Assembly: GCA_034190875.2 (NCBI GenBank)
Contig: CM067354.1
Coordinates: 4,247,815 to 4,311,814 of the forward strand
Length of the DNA: 64,000 nt
Reading direction: 5' to 3'
Origin: Urechis unicinctus
Taxonomy: Eukaryota > Annelida > Polychaeta > Xenopneusta > Urechidae
Position numbers and translations under genes: made by a program. The notes under the pieces were generated by a model. That model made no database searches and was not told the origin of the DNA. It saw only the letters and a list, made by a program, of their open reading frames with translations. Numbering within the stretch: position 1 is the stretch's first letter; each line of letters begins with the position of its first letter. Below are positions 40,430-53,248 of this stretch, piece by piece.

Positions 40430-42686
40430 CTGCAGCATTGTGCGTCCAATAAGTCAGAAGCAACAGCATTAGCGATTGTTCATTATGCTTCTCAAATAAT
40501 TTCGTAGCATTTGAAAAGCAGGCGAACAATTGTATGCTTCCATTTCAATAAAAATCGGACATTTCATATTAAACGATGCAACAACACACATGCTTTTGAC
40601 CTACCATATACAATGGGATTCATGCAGGAATTCGAAACGGCAAATATGAACAGGCCCCTCTGTATTTTTTTGTCAATTTTTTCAGCGAAGTCTCTGTAGC
40701 AAGTTGAAACATGCATTAACAGATACACGACACTTTATCAATTGTGTTTACATGTGACGTACCACATACTTACTTGTCGATCCACCATAATGCTAGTATT
40801 ACGAAGTAAGGCGTCCAGCATATTATAAAAACAGCAACTGAAACCGAGAATTAACAATTTCTTAACTTGGAATTAAACAGTGAATAAAGTAGAGGGATTA
40901 TCACTGTATCAGGAAGTCTTGCCTACTTACCAATGACAATGGTCATTTTGAGTGTATGCACTCGGGCTTTCTCCATCTGACCAACACCCGAACGCCGCAT
41001 TGACTCGGTGCAAGTAACTGTTGACCTCAATGACGGGTTGTTACCTGCAAAAAAAGCAAAACGTTCAAAGAACAGACAGCCGACCAATTAAGTAACCCTG
41101 AATATTAACTACATGTGCAAAATGTATAAGCAACACTTCAATTACAGGGTTGGCTTGGACGAGACTTGCGACTCATTTCATGAAGCATCAGAGAATAACA
41201 GACGAGAATCACGACCAGTGGAATCAGGTACAGCATGAAAACGTTGAACAGGTTGTATGCCATTTCATGTAGTGGAGTAGGAAAAAAATGGAATGTCACA
41301 CATTGGCTGAACCAGGGGTATTTAGGGTGGCTCTCCACATGGAATATCACACTCTGAAACATTCATAACATATATATATATATGAGTAACACAAATATGA
41401 ATAGGTAAAAAGATAGCCAGACTCAGTGGACCATTTAGCTGAACTGACGGTGCCCAGGCGCATTGGCATATTTAACTGTACTGAAAGAAGCCTAGTCTCT
41501 ATGGCAACATTAAATGTAATCTTGGAGGCCGCGACTTAGCGGCACATAAAAAGTACAAAGGAAACCGTGGCTCTGAGGCACATTTCATTCTACTTAAAGA
41601 AATGCATACTCCGTTGCGCATTTTATTGAATTTATAGATGCACATTGAACTGTATTTAAATAAGCCCTGGGGCTTATTTTACTGTTAACGAAAGAGCCCG
41701 GGTTCGGATGTGCATTCAACTGCACTAGAAGAAACACAGGCTCTGTTGCAAGTATAAGTCTACATGGAACGTTGATATTTATTTGACAAATTTACTGAAT
41801 TTCTGTTTGATTCTGAGGGAAGTTTGAAAACAGATGTGTGCTAGGATTTGTGCCCTGGCACGATGAAATGCATTAGCTCATCACCTCAACCCATGTAAAT
41901 AAACAACCTAAATATCTCTATCATCTCAAATCGTCAAACGAAATTTACCTCGGGATTAATTGACATAGTCAATTACGAGCCATATTTTCGTTCTTGGTTT
42001 TAGATGACGTCACCGATTAGGTAAAAAAAAGGCAGTGGTTATAGCAGAGTTTATTGGATGAGTATGGAGTTGGTGGGTAAGCGATTCTATCAATAGGCGC
42101 TACTCACCTGTGGAATACTGGCAATAACCCCGAATAGCCACGCGAGAATGAGCATGATACGTCCACGTTTGCTAGCACCGGCTACGCTGAGTGGGTGAGT
42201 GATGGCGAAGTAGCGATCTAATGATATAGCGATGAGAATGAAGGAGGACAGGTAAAAACCGAATGTCCTGAAGAACATGAGCAGTCGACAAGCTGTGTCA
42301 CTAGCCTTCCATGCTACGGTAGCATGCCAGCCAATCTCCGTGGGCAGCATAATGAAGGTTACAATAAGGTCCGCTACTGACAAATGCATTATAAACACTG
42401 ACACTCGCGAAATATTATTATTGCGATTACAAAATAAAGTAATAAAAACAGTCAGGTTGCCAACAGCAGCCACGATGAACATCAAGCTGTATGTTATTAT
42501 AGACAGCAGGCTGTCCGTGTTAAATACAAGCTCACGCGGAACATTGATCTCGCCTTTCATGTCCACTGCTTTTGAATCCCGCTGCATGCCGCTGCCTTGT
42601 TGGTGTGTCCACAATGCTTCCACATGACAAGATGTCCAAAGATGTAGTCGCATTAAAGGAACAAACGGTTGACTCCGTTGTTTCAT
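40233..42686 (-). CDS. GnRH/corazonin/AKH-family G protein-coupled receptor, six exons
   Basis: Joining 42108-42686, 41146-41353, 40931-41044, 40774-40837, 40605-40693 and 40233-40429 gives about 416 residues from the ATG at 42686. All junctions are GT/AG and all phases agree. The protein is a plasma-membrane peptide-hormone receptor. Seen: GNLTV (TM1, N77), SVADL (TM2, D106), the C133-C211 pair (TM3/ECL2), DRY (157-159), '[14 protein letters not shown]' then CWTPY (TM6, 307-311), NPIVY (TM7, 347-351), and a short Arg/Lys-rich tail. The ECL2 'SVIFHVE...[11 protein letters not shown]' and the phase-0 intron after IPQ fit corazonin-like members of the GnRH/AKH/corazonin superfamily; ligand assignment is inference. 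The extreme N-terminus is uncertain: a TGA lies directly upstream of this ATG, and the +1-shifted frame at 42532-42798 carries the sequons typical of a receptor ectodomain. Confidence 0.93.
40605..40693 (-). CDS. Receptor exon 5: ECL3 and TM7
   Basis: 89 bp from CTACAG|A to TATG|GTAGGT. It encodes '[20 protein letters not shown]' then NSCMNPIVY, the NPxxY signature of TM7. Confidence 0.9.
40774..40837 (-). CDS. Receptor exon 4: TM6
   Basis: 64 bp between a TTTCAG acceptor and a GTAAGT donor, encoding '[20 protein letters not shown]' with the CWxPY toggle region of TM6. Phases match exons 3 and 5. Too short to be noticed without the splice context. Confidence 0.9.
40931..41044 (-). CDS. Receptor exon 3: third intracellular loop
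   Basis: Acceptor TTTTTTTGCAG|GT and donor ATTG|GTAAGT. It encodes '[19 protein letters not shown]' and '[14 protein letters not shown]'; the KAR..TLKMT motif is the G-protein-contact base of TM6 in this family. 114 bp, phase 1 in and phase 1 out. Confidence 0.9.
41146..41353 (-). CDS. Receptor exon 2: ECL2 and TM5
   Basis: Acceptor TTTCAG|AGT. It reads SVIFHVE..., the ECL2 Cys in 'QCVTFHFF', '[20 protein letters not shown]' and '[13 protein letters not shown]'. Length 208, leaving phase 1 at CCCT|GTAATT, a non-consensus but usable donor. The open frame continues only four bases into the intron before a stop. Confidence 0.9.
42108..42686 (-). CDS. Receptor exon 1: N-terminus to TM4
   Basis: Ends with ...SIPQ at CAG|GTGAGT, phase 0. 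It encodes TM1 ('[16 protein letters not shown]'), TM2, ECL1 with two Trp ('WHATVAW'), TM3 with DRY, and TM4. Alternative in-frame starts are Met12, Met34 and Met43; sequence clearly resembling the family begins near 'VPRELVF', just after Met43. Confidence 0.9.
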
Positions 42687-42798
42687 TCATTTGTTCCATA
42701 GGCGATTGTTGAAGCCAAGCGGAATTAAAGCCGATGTTGCTCATGGATTCAAATGATGTCATCCCAAAGCGAGACGGAAATTCCGAGTTGCCAAACAA
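42532..42798 (-). other. Overlapping frame with receptor-like N-terminal ectodomain
   Basis: An 88-codon ATG-initiated frame overlaps exon 1 in the +1-shifted phase. It contains '[20 protein letters not shown]', with two N-glycosylation sequons (NET, NAT) and a Cys, as expected of a GPCR ectodomain, then loses that character and ends in TGA. Either an indel separates the true N-terminus from TM1, or this is an upstream overlapping ORF and the receptor starts at a later Met. Confidence 0.55.
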
Positions 42799-43009
42799 TG
42801 TCGGTGATCAGTATTTAACCACAAGATATTGGTTTTACAGCCCTCAAAACAACAGTCACGAACGATGAGATAACTTCGATGATCAAGCAATGTTTGCCAT
42901 CAACTGATGGGGAAATAATTGCTCGGCAGTCAAACCACTGATGCAGCCTGTGGCGTTGTAACCCTGCTAACTGCTAGTCGTTTCCGAAGCTTCGTTGCTG
43001 CAGGTGCCC

Positions 43010-43145
43010 TCTGTGTAACTGAAGAGGCCTCGTGATGGCTCCGCCAATCAGCGCTTTGCCATGAGCACACTCCCCTCCCCGTCGATAGCCGCTAGCCGCC
43101 TACCGGCAGCCGCCTGGTCATACACGGCGTCTCTTCATACAATAT
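43010..43145 (-). promoter_or_regulatory. Candidate receptor promoter, GC-rich with inverted CCAAT
   Basis: An unusually GC- and CpG-containing patch for this window, 220-350 bp upstream of the first ATG of the upstream overlapping frame. On the gene's strand it holds GCTGATTGGCGGAG (reverse CCAAT, 43044-43048 on plus) and GGGGAGGGGAG. No TATA box was seen. The transcription start is not determined. Confidence 0.4.
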
Positions 43146-44079
43146 ATCCCGGCAAAGATGCAGGGCGATGAGTTAGAAAAGAGCTTTAGTGGTAAATATT
43201 ATGAATCAATCCCAATCATTAGGACTCCCACACCATTTATTGTTATTACACCTAGGATGCAACAATCAAATGTTGGTCATCGAGAATGTTGTAATCCAAG
43301 AATATTGTAGCGCATTTCTGTGCTCAGCATATACTGCTATATAAAATATATATGCTTGCACATTGCTTACTGTCCGTTCTACTTCCCAAGCTTCGGCGTA
43401 CATTGTGGCATGCTTCTACATCTTCAAATCTACGTTTCTGCGTGCATCGGGACTGAATGTAGTTCTGAGGCAACGATTATCATCAGCAGCACAGAACATG
43501 TTGCATTGGGTGATATACATCAGCACCCGCCCATGCTCCAAAAGAGCTTGTTAGGTCGTTATGCCATTACTGAACAGACCTTACTTGTTTCATGTCACGT
43601 CCTGATTATCATTCATAGTGAGATTGATAATTATACCTCTACTACACAAAACTAGCTCGGTCACCAATCACCGCATGATTCGTCATGAGCCCAATTAACA
43701 GACAGTACGTGTTTCATCTGACGTCCATGACACCATAGTGCAATCATCCCCGACATAAGCCTCAATTAATTCATATCGTGTCAAGGAAGGTTACGACTCA
43801 CAGTATGGAGCTTATATGTGCGAACCCCACCAGTCGTTGATTTGGGGAATGCCTCTAACGTGTATTGCAAATAAGCCGCCATGTAGTGTATCTCAGAGAC
43901 TGCCGACTAAGGGGCCACTGCATTATAAGGTGCCACTCTACGAGTGGTCATATGCAACATTTACATCTCTGAGAGTCACTTTGTAAATCAATTAGACCTC
44001 TTGACCAGGATTTGGAAAGTATGGGACTTCGACGTAGCAGTTCAGTTTGAAAATGTTTATGCAACTTGTGACCTAGCAA
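43146..44079. other. Right-arm-only upstream sequence, no gene seen
   Basis: Part of the ~1.8 kb (42314-44080) missing from the left arm. The open frame at 43320-43655 has no motif. Confidence 0.4.
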
Positions 44080-44569
44080 CCGAATAGACTGTTCTATGAC
44101 GCAGACTTTGTGTTCCCAGAGGTGTTATGAGAACATGTTTAGCACATGATACAGCAGTCTGGGGCTCAATTATCCATAACCTAAGAACTCCATGCTCTCC
44201 CCCGCTTCAGATGGCCTCCTGTATAAGAGAAAGAAGGAACGAAGGTTGCGTAGGCAACCAAAGGTTGAAGACGAGGTTGAAGAATACGTAATAAAGGGGT
44301 CCAGGCTGAAAATTTTAGGTAAACACGTTAGAAAGGGGGGCTACGGCAGCACTTCCTGACAAAGGTTCCAGAATTCAAGGGTCGCCGCGCAATACCACTC
44401 TGTTCTGTGCGGTGTACTAATATCCTATGCTGTGCTTTTGCCGGCTGTAGGTGATGTACCCTCCTATGAAGTGTATGGTGGATATTTGCAGCGCAGAAGT
44501 TATCAACCACAGTAGGATGTTTTAGTGATACAGTAAAGTTACTTATGTAAATCTGGTAGGTTGGTGGCA

Positions 44570-45060
44570 GTGGTACTCCAGATAGATACTAGACATCTTA
44601 CCACACATAAACATACCTCATTTAGTTCATATCACATCTTGGTCACTATATAAAACCAAGTACCGACAACAAACCGAGCTTAATTGTTTCATATCACATA
44701 GCGGTCACCATTAACAACCAAGTTCGTCTTTATACCGTCAACAAACAGAGCTATATTGTTTCATATCACATCTCGGTCACGATGCATTACCTAGTACGTC
44801 ATTATACCGTCAACAAACATAGCTTTATTGCCGTATATCACATCTCGGTCACCGTTCACAACCAAGTTAGTCATTATACCGTCAACAAACAGAGCCTCAT
44901 TGTTTCATATAACAACTTGGTCACCATTCATAACCAAGTACGTCATTATACCGTCAACAAATACAGATGGATTACCTCATATCACATCTCGGTTGCCATT
45001 CATAACCATGTACGTCATTACACCGCCAACAAACAGAGCTTGATTGTCTCTTATCGCATG
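44570..45060 (-). repeat. ~72-bp minisatellite, right-arm array
   Basis: About six to seven units of the same repeat as 25136-25930, in reverse complement ('CATATCACATCTCGGTCACC', 'ATTATACCGTCAACAAACAG'). It is interrupted at 45051-45789 and resumes at 45790-45960. Imperfect repeating open frames over it are not evidence of a protein. Confidence 0.92.
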
Positions 45061-45789
45061 GCACCCTACTCTCAGCCAATCAGAGCTCGAGAAAAAGCTC
45101 GGTCCTTTTCCCATATCGCCTCAAACGCACAGTTTGCCATGCGATAACTGCAACCGTGTCGATATATCACCAAGAAACAGCTTCATTTGAGAAAGGTCCC
45201 TCACAGAGCAGTGCAGCTCTAACATGGCAACACTACGGAGGTTCTTAATATCACGCACAGCTTGCAAGTCTTATAACGAAGGCTTTCTCAAGAGTCATTG
45301 CTCGCCAGCCGCTAATCTGGTCGCGTATTGCTCATCAGGAAGTCACGGTATTATCCCATCTCCGCGGAATGTATTTGAGGCGCGAAATTCTAACACCTGC
45401 AGAGCCGTGTCTACTGCGCTACAGTGTTGGTGCTGAACCGACCAGCACAAGTAGCACCTCTTACTTCCCATTTAGTATCTATAGATGGATCCAAGGGAGC
45501 AACAAACGCACCATTAGGAACACTAAAATCTGTCTCAAAATCACTGGCGTTGATAACCAAATTGAATTCCAGATCTCATATAATTGAAACCATCTTCACG
45601 GGGAGTTAAAGGCGGCGTGGGGGATTAAGGCAATACCTGTCATATTTACAGATCCCAGGTAACATGGGTTCACGCTAATTATTATTATTAGGAGACAGCG
45701 TCGTCCGCTTGATTATCGCGTGTAGGTGCCATCGCGATAAGTATGTTATCGCATGGTATCCCTATATCACCCACGTGACCATGCGATAA
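45051..45789. mobile_element. Insertion in the minisatellite, bounded by TTATCGCATGG inverted repeats
   Basis: The segment starts with TTATCGCATGG and ends with CCATGCGATAA. It also contains internal inverted pairs: 45051-45063 with 45135-45147 (13 bp perfect, TTATCGCATGGCA), 45713-45720 with 45733-45740 (TTATCGCG/CGCGATAA), and 45747-45758 with 45778-45789. It splits the minisatellite and is absent from the left arm. This fits a small non-autonomous DNA element or nested miniature elements; no target-site duplication could be fixed, so the class is unknown. Internal frames have no recognised motif. Confidence 0.5.
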
Positions 45790-45960
45790 CCAATACATAT
45801 CACATCTCGGTCACCATTCATAACCAAGTACGTCATAACACAGAACCTAATTTATGCATATCACAGCTCGATCCCGATTCATAACAAGGCACAAATTTCA
45901 TTTCACGACTCAGTTACCAATTACTGGAAGGTATATCATTATACCCAACGTAAACATACC
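45790..45960 (-). repeat. ~72-bp minisatellite, distal remainder
   Basis: Resumes the right-arm array after the insertion ('CATATCACATCTCGGTCACC' again at about 45796) and degenerates toward 45960, matching the degenerate end of the left array. Confidence 0.85.
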
Positions 45961-47040
45961 TTACTTGGCTCTTTCACGCCTAAGGGCTTACAACTGATGC
46001 TCTTACAATATTGAACAATTGCGCCAGCATATACACAGTTAATGCTGAGTGCTAGAAAATCACATGGAGCACAATCGAAGTGTTCGAAAAAAAAATTCAA
46101 GCATGATGGTTGCAGTTTTATTGTATATCAATCAAATTACAGCATGGAAAAGCTAGATGGACATATTTGATTGGACAAGCGAATACGTACAGCCATCTCA
46201 CATGCAAATATTAAGCTTCATATTGTAGTGGTAGTGTCACATATGTAGTTATGTCAACAATTGCGCAATGATATCCCAACTTTAAAAAGGAACTCTGTTT
46301 TTGGGAACAAAACGAAATCAGCAATGGACATGCATGTCATTCCTTGTCAATCAGAACGTAAGCGTAAAGGCATCATAGACACATCGATTCTCTAAATACT
46401 CACACATCTATTCAGGGTATCAGAATACTATAGTAATGGCAACAATCCAATATGTTTATATTTACCGTGTTGAATTTCTCAGCGTTTGACAATACCAACT
46501 ATAGTGGTTTAAAATTTCTATATGGTATCGCTGTTGTCGTGGTATCAAATATATTGCATTGCGACGCTTAAATCTGCAATAGCGCAAATACTGATTGTAT
46601 TGATGAATGCTACTGAATCAACTTGATATATATTACTTTTTAATGCTTTGGCGAACATCTCATGAAATATGCATGGGTACATATACTTTTTGATATTGTC
46701 TTCATTGTATGACATGTCTGTGAACTGCTTAAGCATGTTCAAACCTGTATTGTATGGAATTCCACTACATTTTGATTTTTAAAGAGTAATTTCGCATTTT
46801 GCAGTGACGTACTAAAAGAGTTTGACAGTTTTATTTAGCCGATAAAATACTGCTTGGTACAAGCTGATGTTCCGTTTGAAGCGGATCACGTTAAGTATAT
46901 CCAAGTACTTCGAGCCACCTTGTGGTCAAGTTTTAAAATAAATATAACTAAGGATATCTGCCATCGCCTTATACCTACGCGTCATGATAGCATTCGACGT
47001 TAAAAACGCCTGTAACATTGTAACTGTTGTGGTCATTTAT
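45961..47040. other. Right-arm sequence, no gene seen
   Basis: 46790-47040 pairs with 24915-25140 of the left arm ('AAGCTGATGTTCCGTTTGAA'). The rest has no recognised gene. Confidence 0.45.
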
Positions 47041-47442
47041 CTTGTATCATGTCAGCATAAACGTAACATTGCAAAGAACATGAACTATTCCGGATAACCT
47101 CACCAGTATAGTCATCATTTGGTTATGCAGTAAAGGTATGCAGCAATCGCATCCCCGGCATATGGCTCAGCTCTTAGTGTTCTGATTTTCTACATCTCAT
47201 AAATTTTCACACACTTCAACTTTGATATAAAAGGATGCTTAAATTTTTTGTGAATGATTGAGTGAGCGAGTGAGTGAGTGAGTTAGTGAGTGATAATAGG
47301 TTTTAAAACCATGACTTAAAGCGCCAAATGGTGGGATATCTCTTTACCTCTTTTTCCCTGTTTCCGTTGAATGTAGCACTATAGTTTAAATTTATGTATC
47401 ACAATTATTGTTTATGCAGGTACCTTGAGTACGAAATAAACA

Positions 47443-47840
47443 TATATATATATATATATATATAAATGTGAAGAGATAAGGTCGACCCGATTGAGCAGCC
47501 GCCTTCTAGGATAAATGCAAAAAGTAAAAGTAAAAACACGTGGATGATGATGAAAAAGATTAAAGTGCAAAATTGCAAAGGGAAAGTCACCACCATCCGA
47601 TTGACTGAACCAGGCCATTCCAGCCTTTCGTCTATGCGAGATCCGGTCCAAAGTGGTAAGCTGCAGATATGGCCCGCGCAGGGCCACTCTACTCAACCAC
47701 CTGGATCCCAATATCCACCGACACGAGTCGCAACCCACGGACAACAGGTTGTCCCTATTAGTCGTCCCTCACGACATGTAGGCGGATACAGTGTGTCTAT
47801 TCTGCCCCCGGACATAGCGGGGCTCTGGAAAAAGATAAAA
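47443..47840 (-). repeat. Possible SINE/LINE 3' end with TA-repeat tail
   Basis: A right-arm-only segment that is distinctly more GC-rich than its surroundings and on the minus strand ends in a (TA)n tail (47443-47464), a common layout of non-LTR retroelement 3' ends. No tRNA-type A/B boxes and no reverse transcriptase motif were seen, so the class is a guess. Confidence 0.3.
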
Positions 47841-49270
47841 CTGATGCATGAATAAATATCGGGGTAATTTTGAAGGTCGTATGATTCTCTCTGCGCATGC
47901 GCTGCACGAAGTAATATTGTGGGTCGATAATGGTGGTGGTTACCCCAAGCAAATTTCATTTGATAATGCTGACCTCCACTGGGGAACATGGTCTACTGCT
48001 GAAGAACAAGATGACATCAACATATCGGTCTGCAGGCGCTATGTCAGACCATCAATAAAGCCCACTTGCTTATTCAGCTAAAAGTACACAAAACAAAAAC
48101 CCAACACAGAAAAGATATTGTCAAAACACAAAGACGCAAAGATAATGGTCACAGAACTGGGAAACTGTGAAATCCTTGAGGCAAAACACGCTAATGATAT
48201 CCTGGCTCTGCTGCGTTCTCTCACGCAATCTCGATATGCAGAGGAGATTGATAGAATACTTCACATACCAATGTTGCTGATCAGATATGTTTAATCATAA
48301 AGAGCTTATATTTTATTTGTGTCATTCAAACACCGCAATGAGCGATACATTTATATCTATGTCAGAAAGACAAGCTCGAATATCCTCAGAGTCGGATCAG
48401 TTATACATGGAAACAAATTGAAGCGACAGTCGCATGCAGGAGAATATACTGTCAATAGACCCCGTCAGTCATACACATCGATGCCTATGTCTTATTTACT
48501 TTAAAGAAGTGTCGTTTAAAATGGCATATCAGTCAACAGCTGTTGCTTCAGCCTCGAGCTAGGTTGCACGGAATGCATGTCGAAACAGATAAATTGTTCC
48601 ATTCATGAAACATGGGTCATAAAATCTCTTTTAGCTCCATTAAGAATAAACAAGCATCATTCATAAAATAAATCACGAATCTCCTTTATTCAAACTCAAA
48701 GTGACTCGTTTTCGCATCCATGAATGGTGTATGAAATCAGCGGTACAATCATCACAAGCAAAAGGTTTGATAAATTATCGAATGCTGTCAATGAATTGAG
48801 TAAAAGCACTTTTCAACACAAAAACGAAACAGTTTTTGAAGTTAAAACCTGTTAGGTGTACATTATGGGAGAGTAATAGTGGAATCACAAAAATATAAAG
48901 CGATGATAACTAAACAGCTGAAGATGCAACAAATAAGCAGGTGACAGAGGAATACTAAGCACTGTAAGAGTCAGTAAGTGCAAGTCGTTTCCCAATAACT
49001 GAGTCATCCCTGTGAGTAAGAGTGGTAATTATGGATGCTTGTTTTGTGAAGACCTAGCATTAAAGTCCTTCTAACGAGTATAAAAAGACGACGGCTTGGC
49101 AATTAAGTAGTATATAAATCCATGGTAACATTTGTAGCATTGCCTGACCCATGGACAAACAGTCAGCAATCAATGTGCCGTCTTGTCTATTATTTGTCCA
49201 TATTTGTTCATGAGCAGTGTTTTCCTCAAGCATTCCTATCTAAGATGCATACAGTGATCAAACGGATAAT
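47841..49270. other. Right-arm sequence with three paired blocks, no gene seen
   Basis: 48105-48300, 48300-48820 and 49065-49225 pair with the left arm. No exon recognised. 'SFDNADLHWGTWSTAEEQDD' in a plus-strand frame at about 47960-48020 looks codon-like but unassigned. Confidence 0.4.
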
Positions 49271-49415
49271 CAAGACATGTTCTAGCAATTATGGCAGATT
49301 GGGACGAGGTGAAATAGTCTTAAGCTGTACTTGATTGCAGGGTTGATGAGTTGCGTATTCACATGTAATTACCGTGGTGTTTGTGCTCCATGTGTAACAT
49401 TTAGATGCATGTCAT

Positions 49416-49886
49416 GTGAACTTTATGAATGCGCAATGTTCACTCTACAACCACCCCAGTTATAATTTCTTTAATTTGCCAAGCACACATCCATCGCTTA
49501 TAATTATTCAAAACCAACTGCACCGCATTGAACTCCAATTACATGTATATGGTTGTGATTGTGATTTACCTCCGTATTTTCCGATTAATGATAAAACAGC
49601 AGTATATTGTAATTCAAAGAATTATCATCAGAAATTCTTTGATTCTTGTCATTTAATGGAAAAAGTTAGAATTGCTAGTTTTCTTGTGGAACAATCATCC
49701 TTACGCTGTTTCGTCAAAATTGTAAATGACAATCAGCCTGGGCATTGGTTAACGTTGAACGAACTTAGCCCCATTGATACAAAATTTACATGTTGCATGA
49801 TAGGACTTGCCTGTGTTCCATGGAATATCGCAATCCTTACTTTTATCTTAGCACAGAAGAGTTGTGTTCCTACTGATATGTTCTAG
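49416..49886 (+). other. 156-codon open frame, unrecognised
   Basis: A GTG-initiated (first internal ATG at codon 4) open frame, Cys- and His-containing with hydrophobic C-terminal residues. No family motif, and its first ~100 bp overlap a palindrome block whose left-arm copy is not open. Probably chance, but it is the longest non-repetitive open frame outside the receptor. Confidence 0.15.
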
Positions 49887-50825
49887 TAAGATAGCCTTGT
49901 GAGAGCATAACTTAAAAGCACACCCTAGCGCCTTTTCAGCCTCCAACCTTTGCCTGACTGACCCCGATATCAACTCATCAAATCAAGAATATGGACGGAT
50001 CACAATTTATTGAATTCAACTGCTCACTTTCCACCTTTTAAAGTCTCTAGCTGGTAACATAATTGTTATCGTGCAGCCAGCTCCAGATGAAGTCACCGTT
50101 AATATCACGTCATGGTAATAGGGTGAAGATAGCAGTAACATTGCCTATCACCCTACAATGCCTAATATATATGTTGAGTGTGCTCTCTCTAACTCTTATA
50201 ACAGAGAGTGTTCCTGCATATCTACAACAAGGCGGCGACAATACAACCAAAACTAACGTCCTGGGCCAGGTTAACGCCATATGTCGGCCGCAAGTTAGAG
50301 TTGGGAATGGAAACATCCAATGGAACGAACCAGACAAAGAAGGATAACACCATCACAGCCGACAGACAGTTTGTGCAATAACCTCGCAAAACATGAAACG
50401 CTCCAGTGTAAATAACTTATGATGGATGTTGGTCAATAGCGATGCTAAATCATAGACGTAAAGGTGGCTGCAGATCGATGGTTCATCATGTGTAATGTAT
50501 GTTCCCAGCTTAGATAATGAGCCGCTAATGACCGTGAATCGCATGGTGGCATCCGATTCAAGCTTCAAGTTCCGATGACTAAGACGTTCCCTCTTCTCCT
50601 TCATCTTGAGGGATCATTGTTAGAAAATCAATCACACAATGTCGGTCAATTGTCAGTGCATTCAGCAACATTTAACTTCTGACGGATCGGCAATTTACTG
50701 CTATCTGCCTGCTTGTGCTATGTAAATATCCACTTGGTGTTATTTGATGAGCTATTTCTTCTGCGAAGAGAAGCAGTTCACTTCTATGATATTGTACGAT
50801 TAAGCATAGCCGTAAGTCTCCTATC

Positions 50826-52290
<1,465 letters not shown>

Positions 52291-52309
52291 GCTACTGATA
52301 TAGAAAGAA

Positions 52310-52664
52310 TAGATAGCGAGAGAGATAGAAGAGATAGAAAGATAGAAAGAGAGAGAAAGAGAATAGAGATATATAAAATAGAGAGAATTAATAAAGAGAT
52401 AAAGAGAAGATAAATCTAGATATAAAGGATAGAGAGAGAGATTAGAGAGAGAGAGCTATCAGACTAATGGAGAAAGAGAGACTCTAGAGAATCAGAGAGA
52501 GAGAAACACGAGAGAGAGAGACGAGAGAAAGAGAGAGGAGAGAGAGAGAGAGAGGAGTGCGAGTTCTCAGAGAGCAGAGAGAGAGAGAGAGAGATGAGAG
52601 ATGAGAGAGAGAGAGAGAGAGAGAAAGTATCAGAGAGAGAGAGAGAATCTCTCTCTGAGAACCT

Positions 52665-52698
<34 letters not shown>

Positions 52699-52703
52699 CT
52701 CTC

Positions 52704-52748
<45 letters not shown>

Positions 52749-52790
52749 AGAACAGAGAGAGAGAGAGAGAGATAGATGAGAAGAGAGAGA

Positions 52791-52842
<52 letters not shown>

Positions 52843-52850
52843 CTCTCTCT

Positions 52851-52939
<89 letters not shown>

Positions 52940-53110
52940 GAAAGAGAGAGAGGAGAGAGATAGAATAAGAGAGATGAGAGAGAGAGATAGGAGAGAGATC
53001 TCTCTATATAGATCTCTCTCTCTCTATATATCTCCTCTATATACCCCTCCTCTCTCTATCTCTCCTAGAGGAGAGATAGATATATCTCTCTCTCCTCTCT
53101 CTCTCTCCCT
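52310..53110. repeat. (GA)n/(TC)n compound low-complexity tract
   Basis: About 800 bp of GAGA with short TCTC patches (about 52650-52702, 52839-52850, 52999-53110) that make local inverted repeats able to fold as hairpins. Glu-Arg and Ser-Leu open frames are artefacts. Confidence 0.95.
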
Positions 53111-53191
53111 ATATATATATATGATATATCTATATCTCTATCTATATATATATATATATATATCTATCCTCTCTATATATATATATATCTA

Positions 53192-53243
<52 letters not shown>

Positions 53244-53248
53244 ATATT
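53111..53248. repeat. (TA)n microsatellite
   Basis: TA array with TC interruptions continuing directly from the GA/TC tract; together they form the outer-right boundary of palindrome 2. Confidence 0.93.

Noticed and set aside
42277-42627. 116-codon plus-strand frame over receptor exon 1
   Set aside because: Antisense shadow of TM1-TM3 of the receptor.
44782-45147. 121-codon frame with repeating HYTVNK units
   Set aside because: It is the translation of the ~72-bp minisatellite; other frames of the array are equally repetitive.
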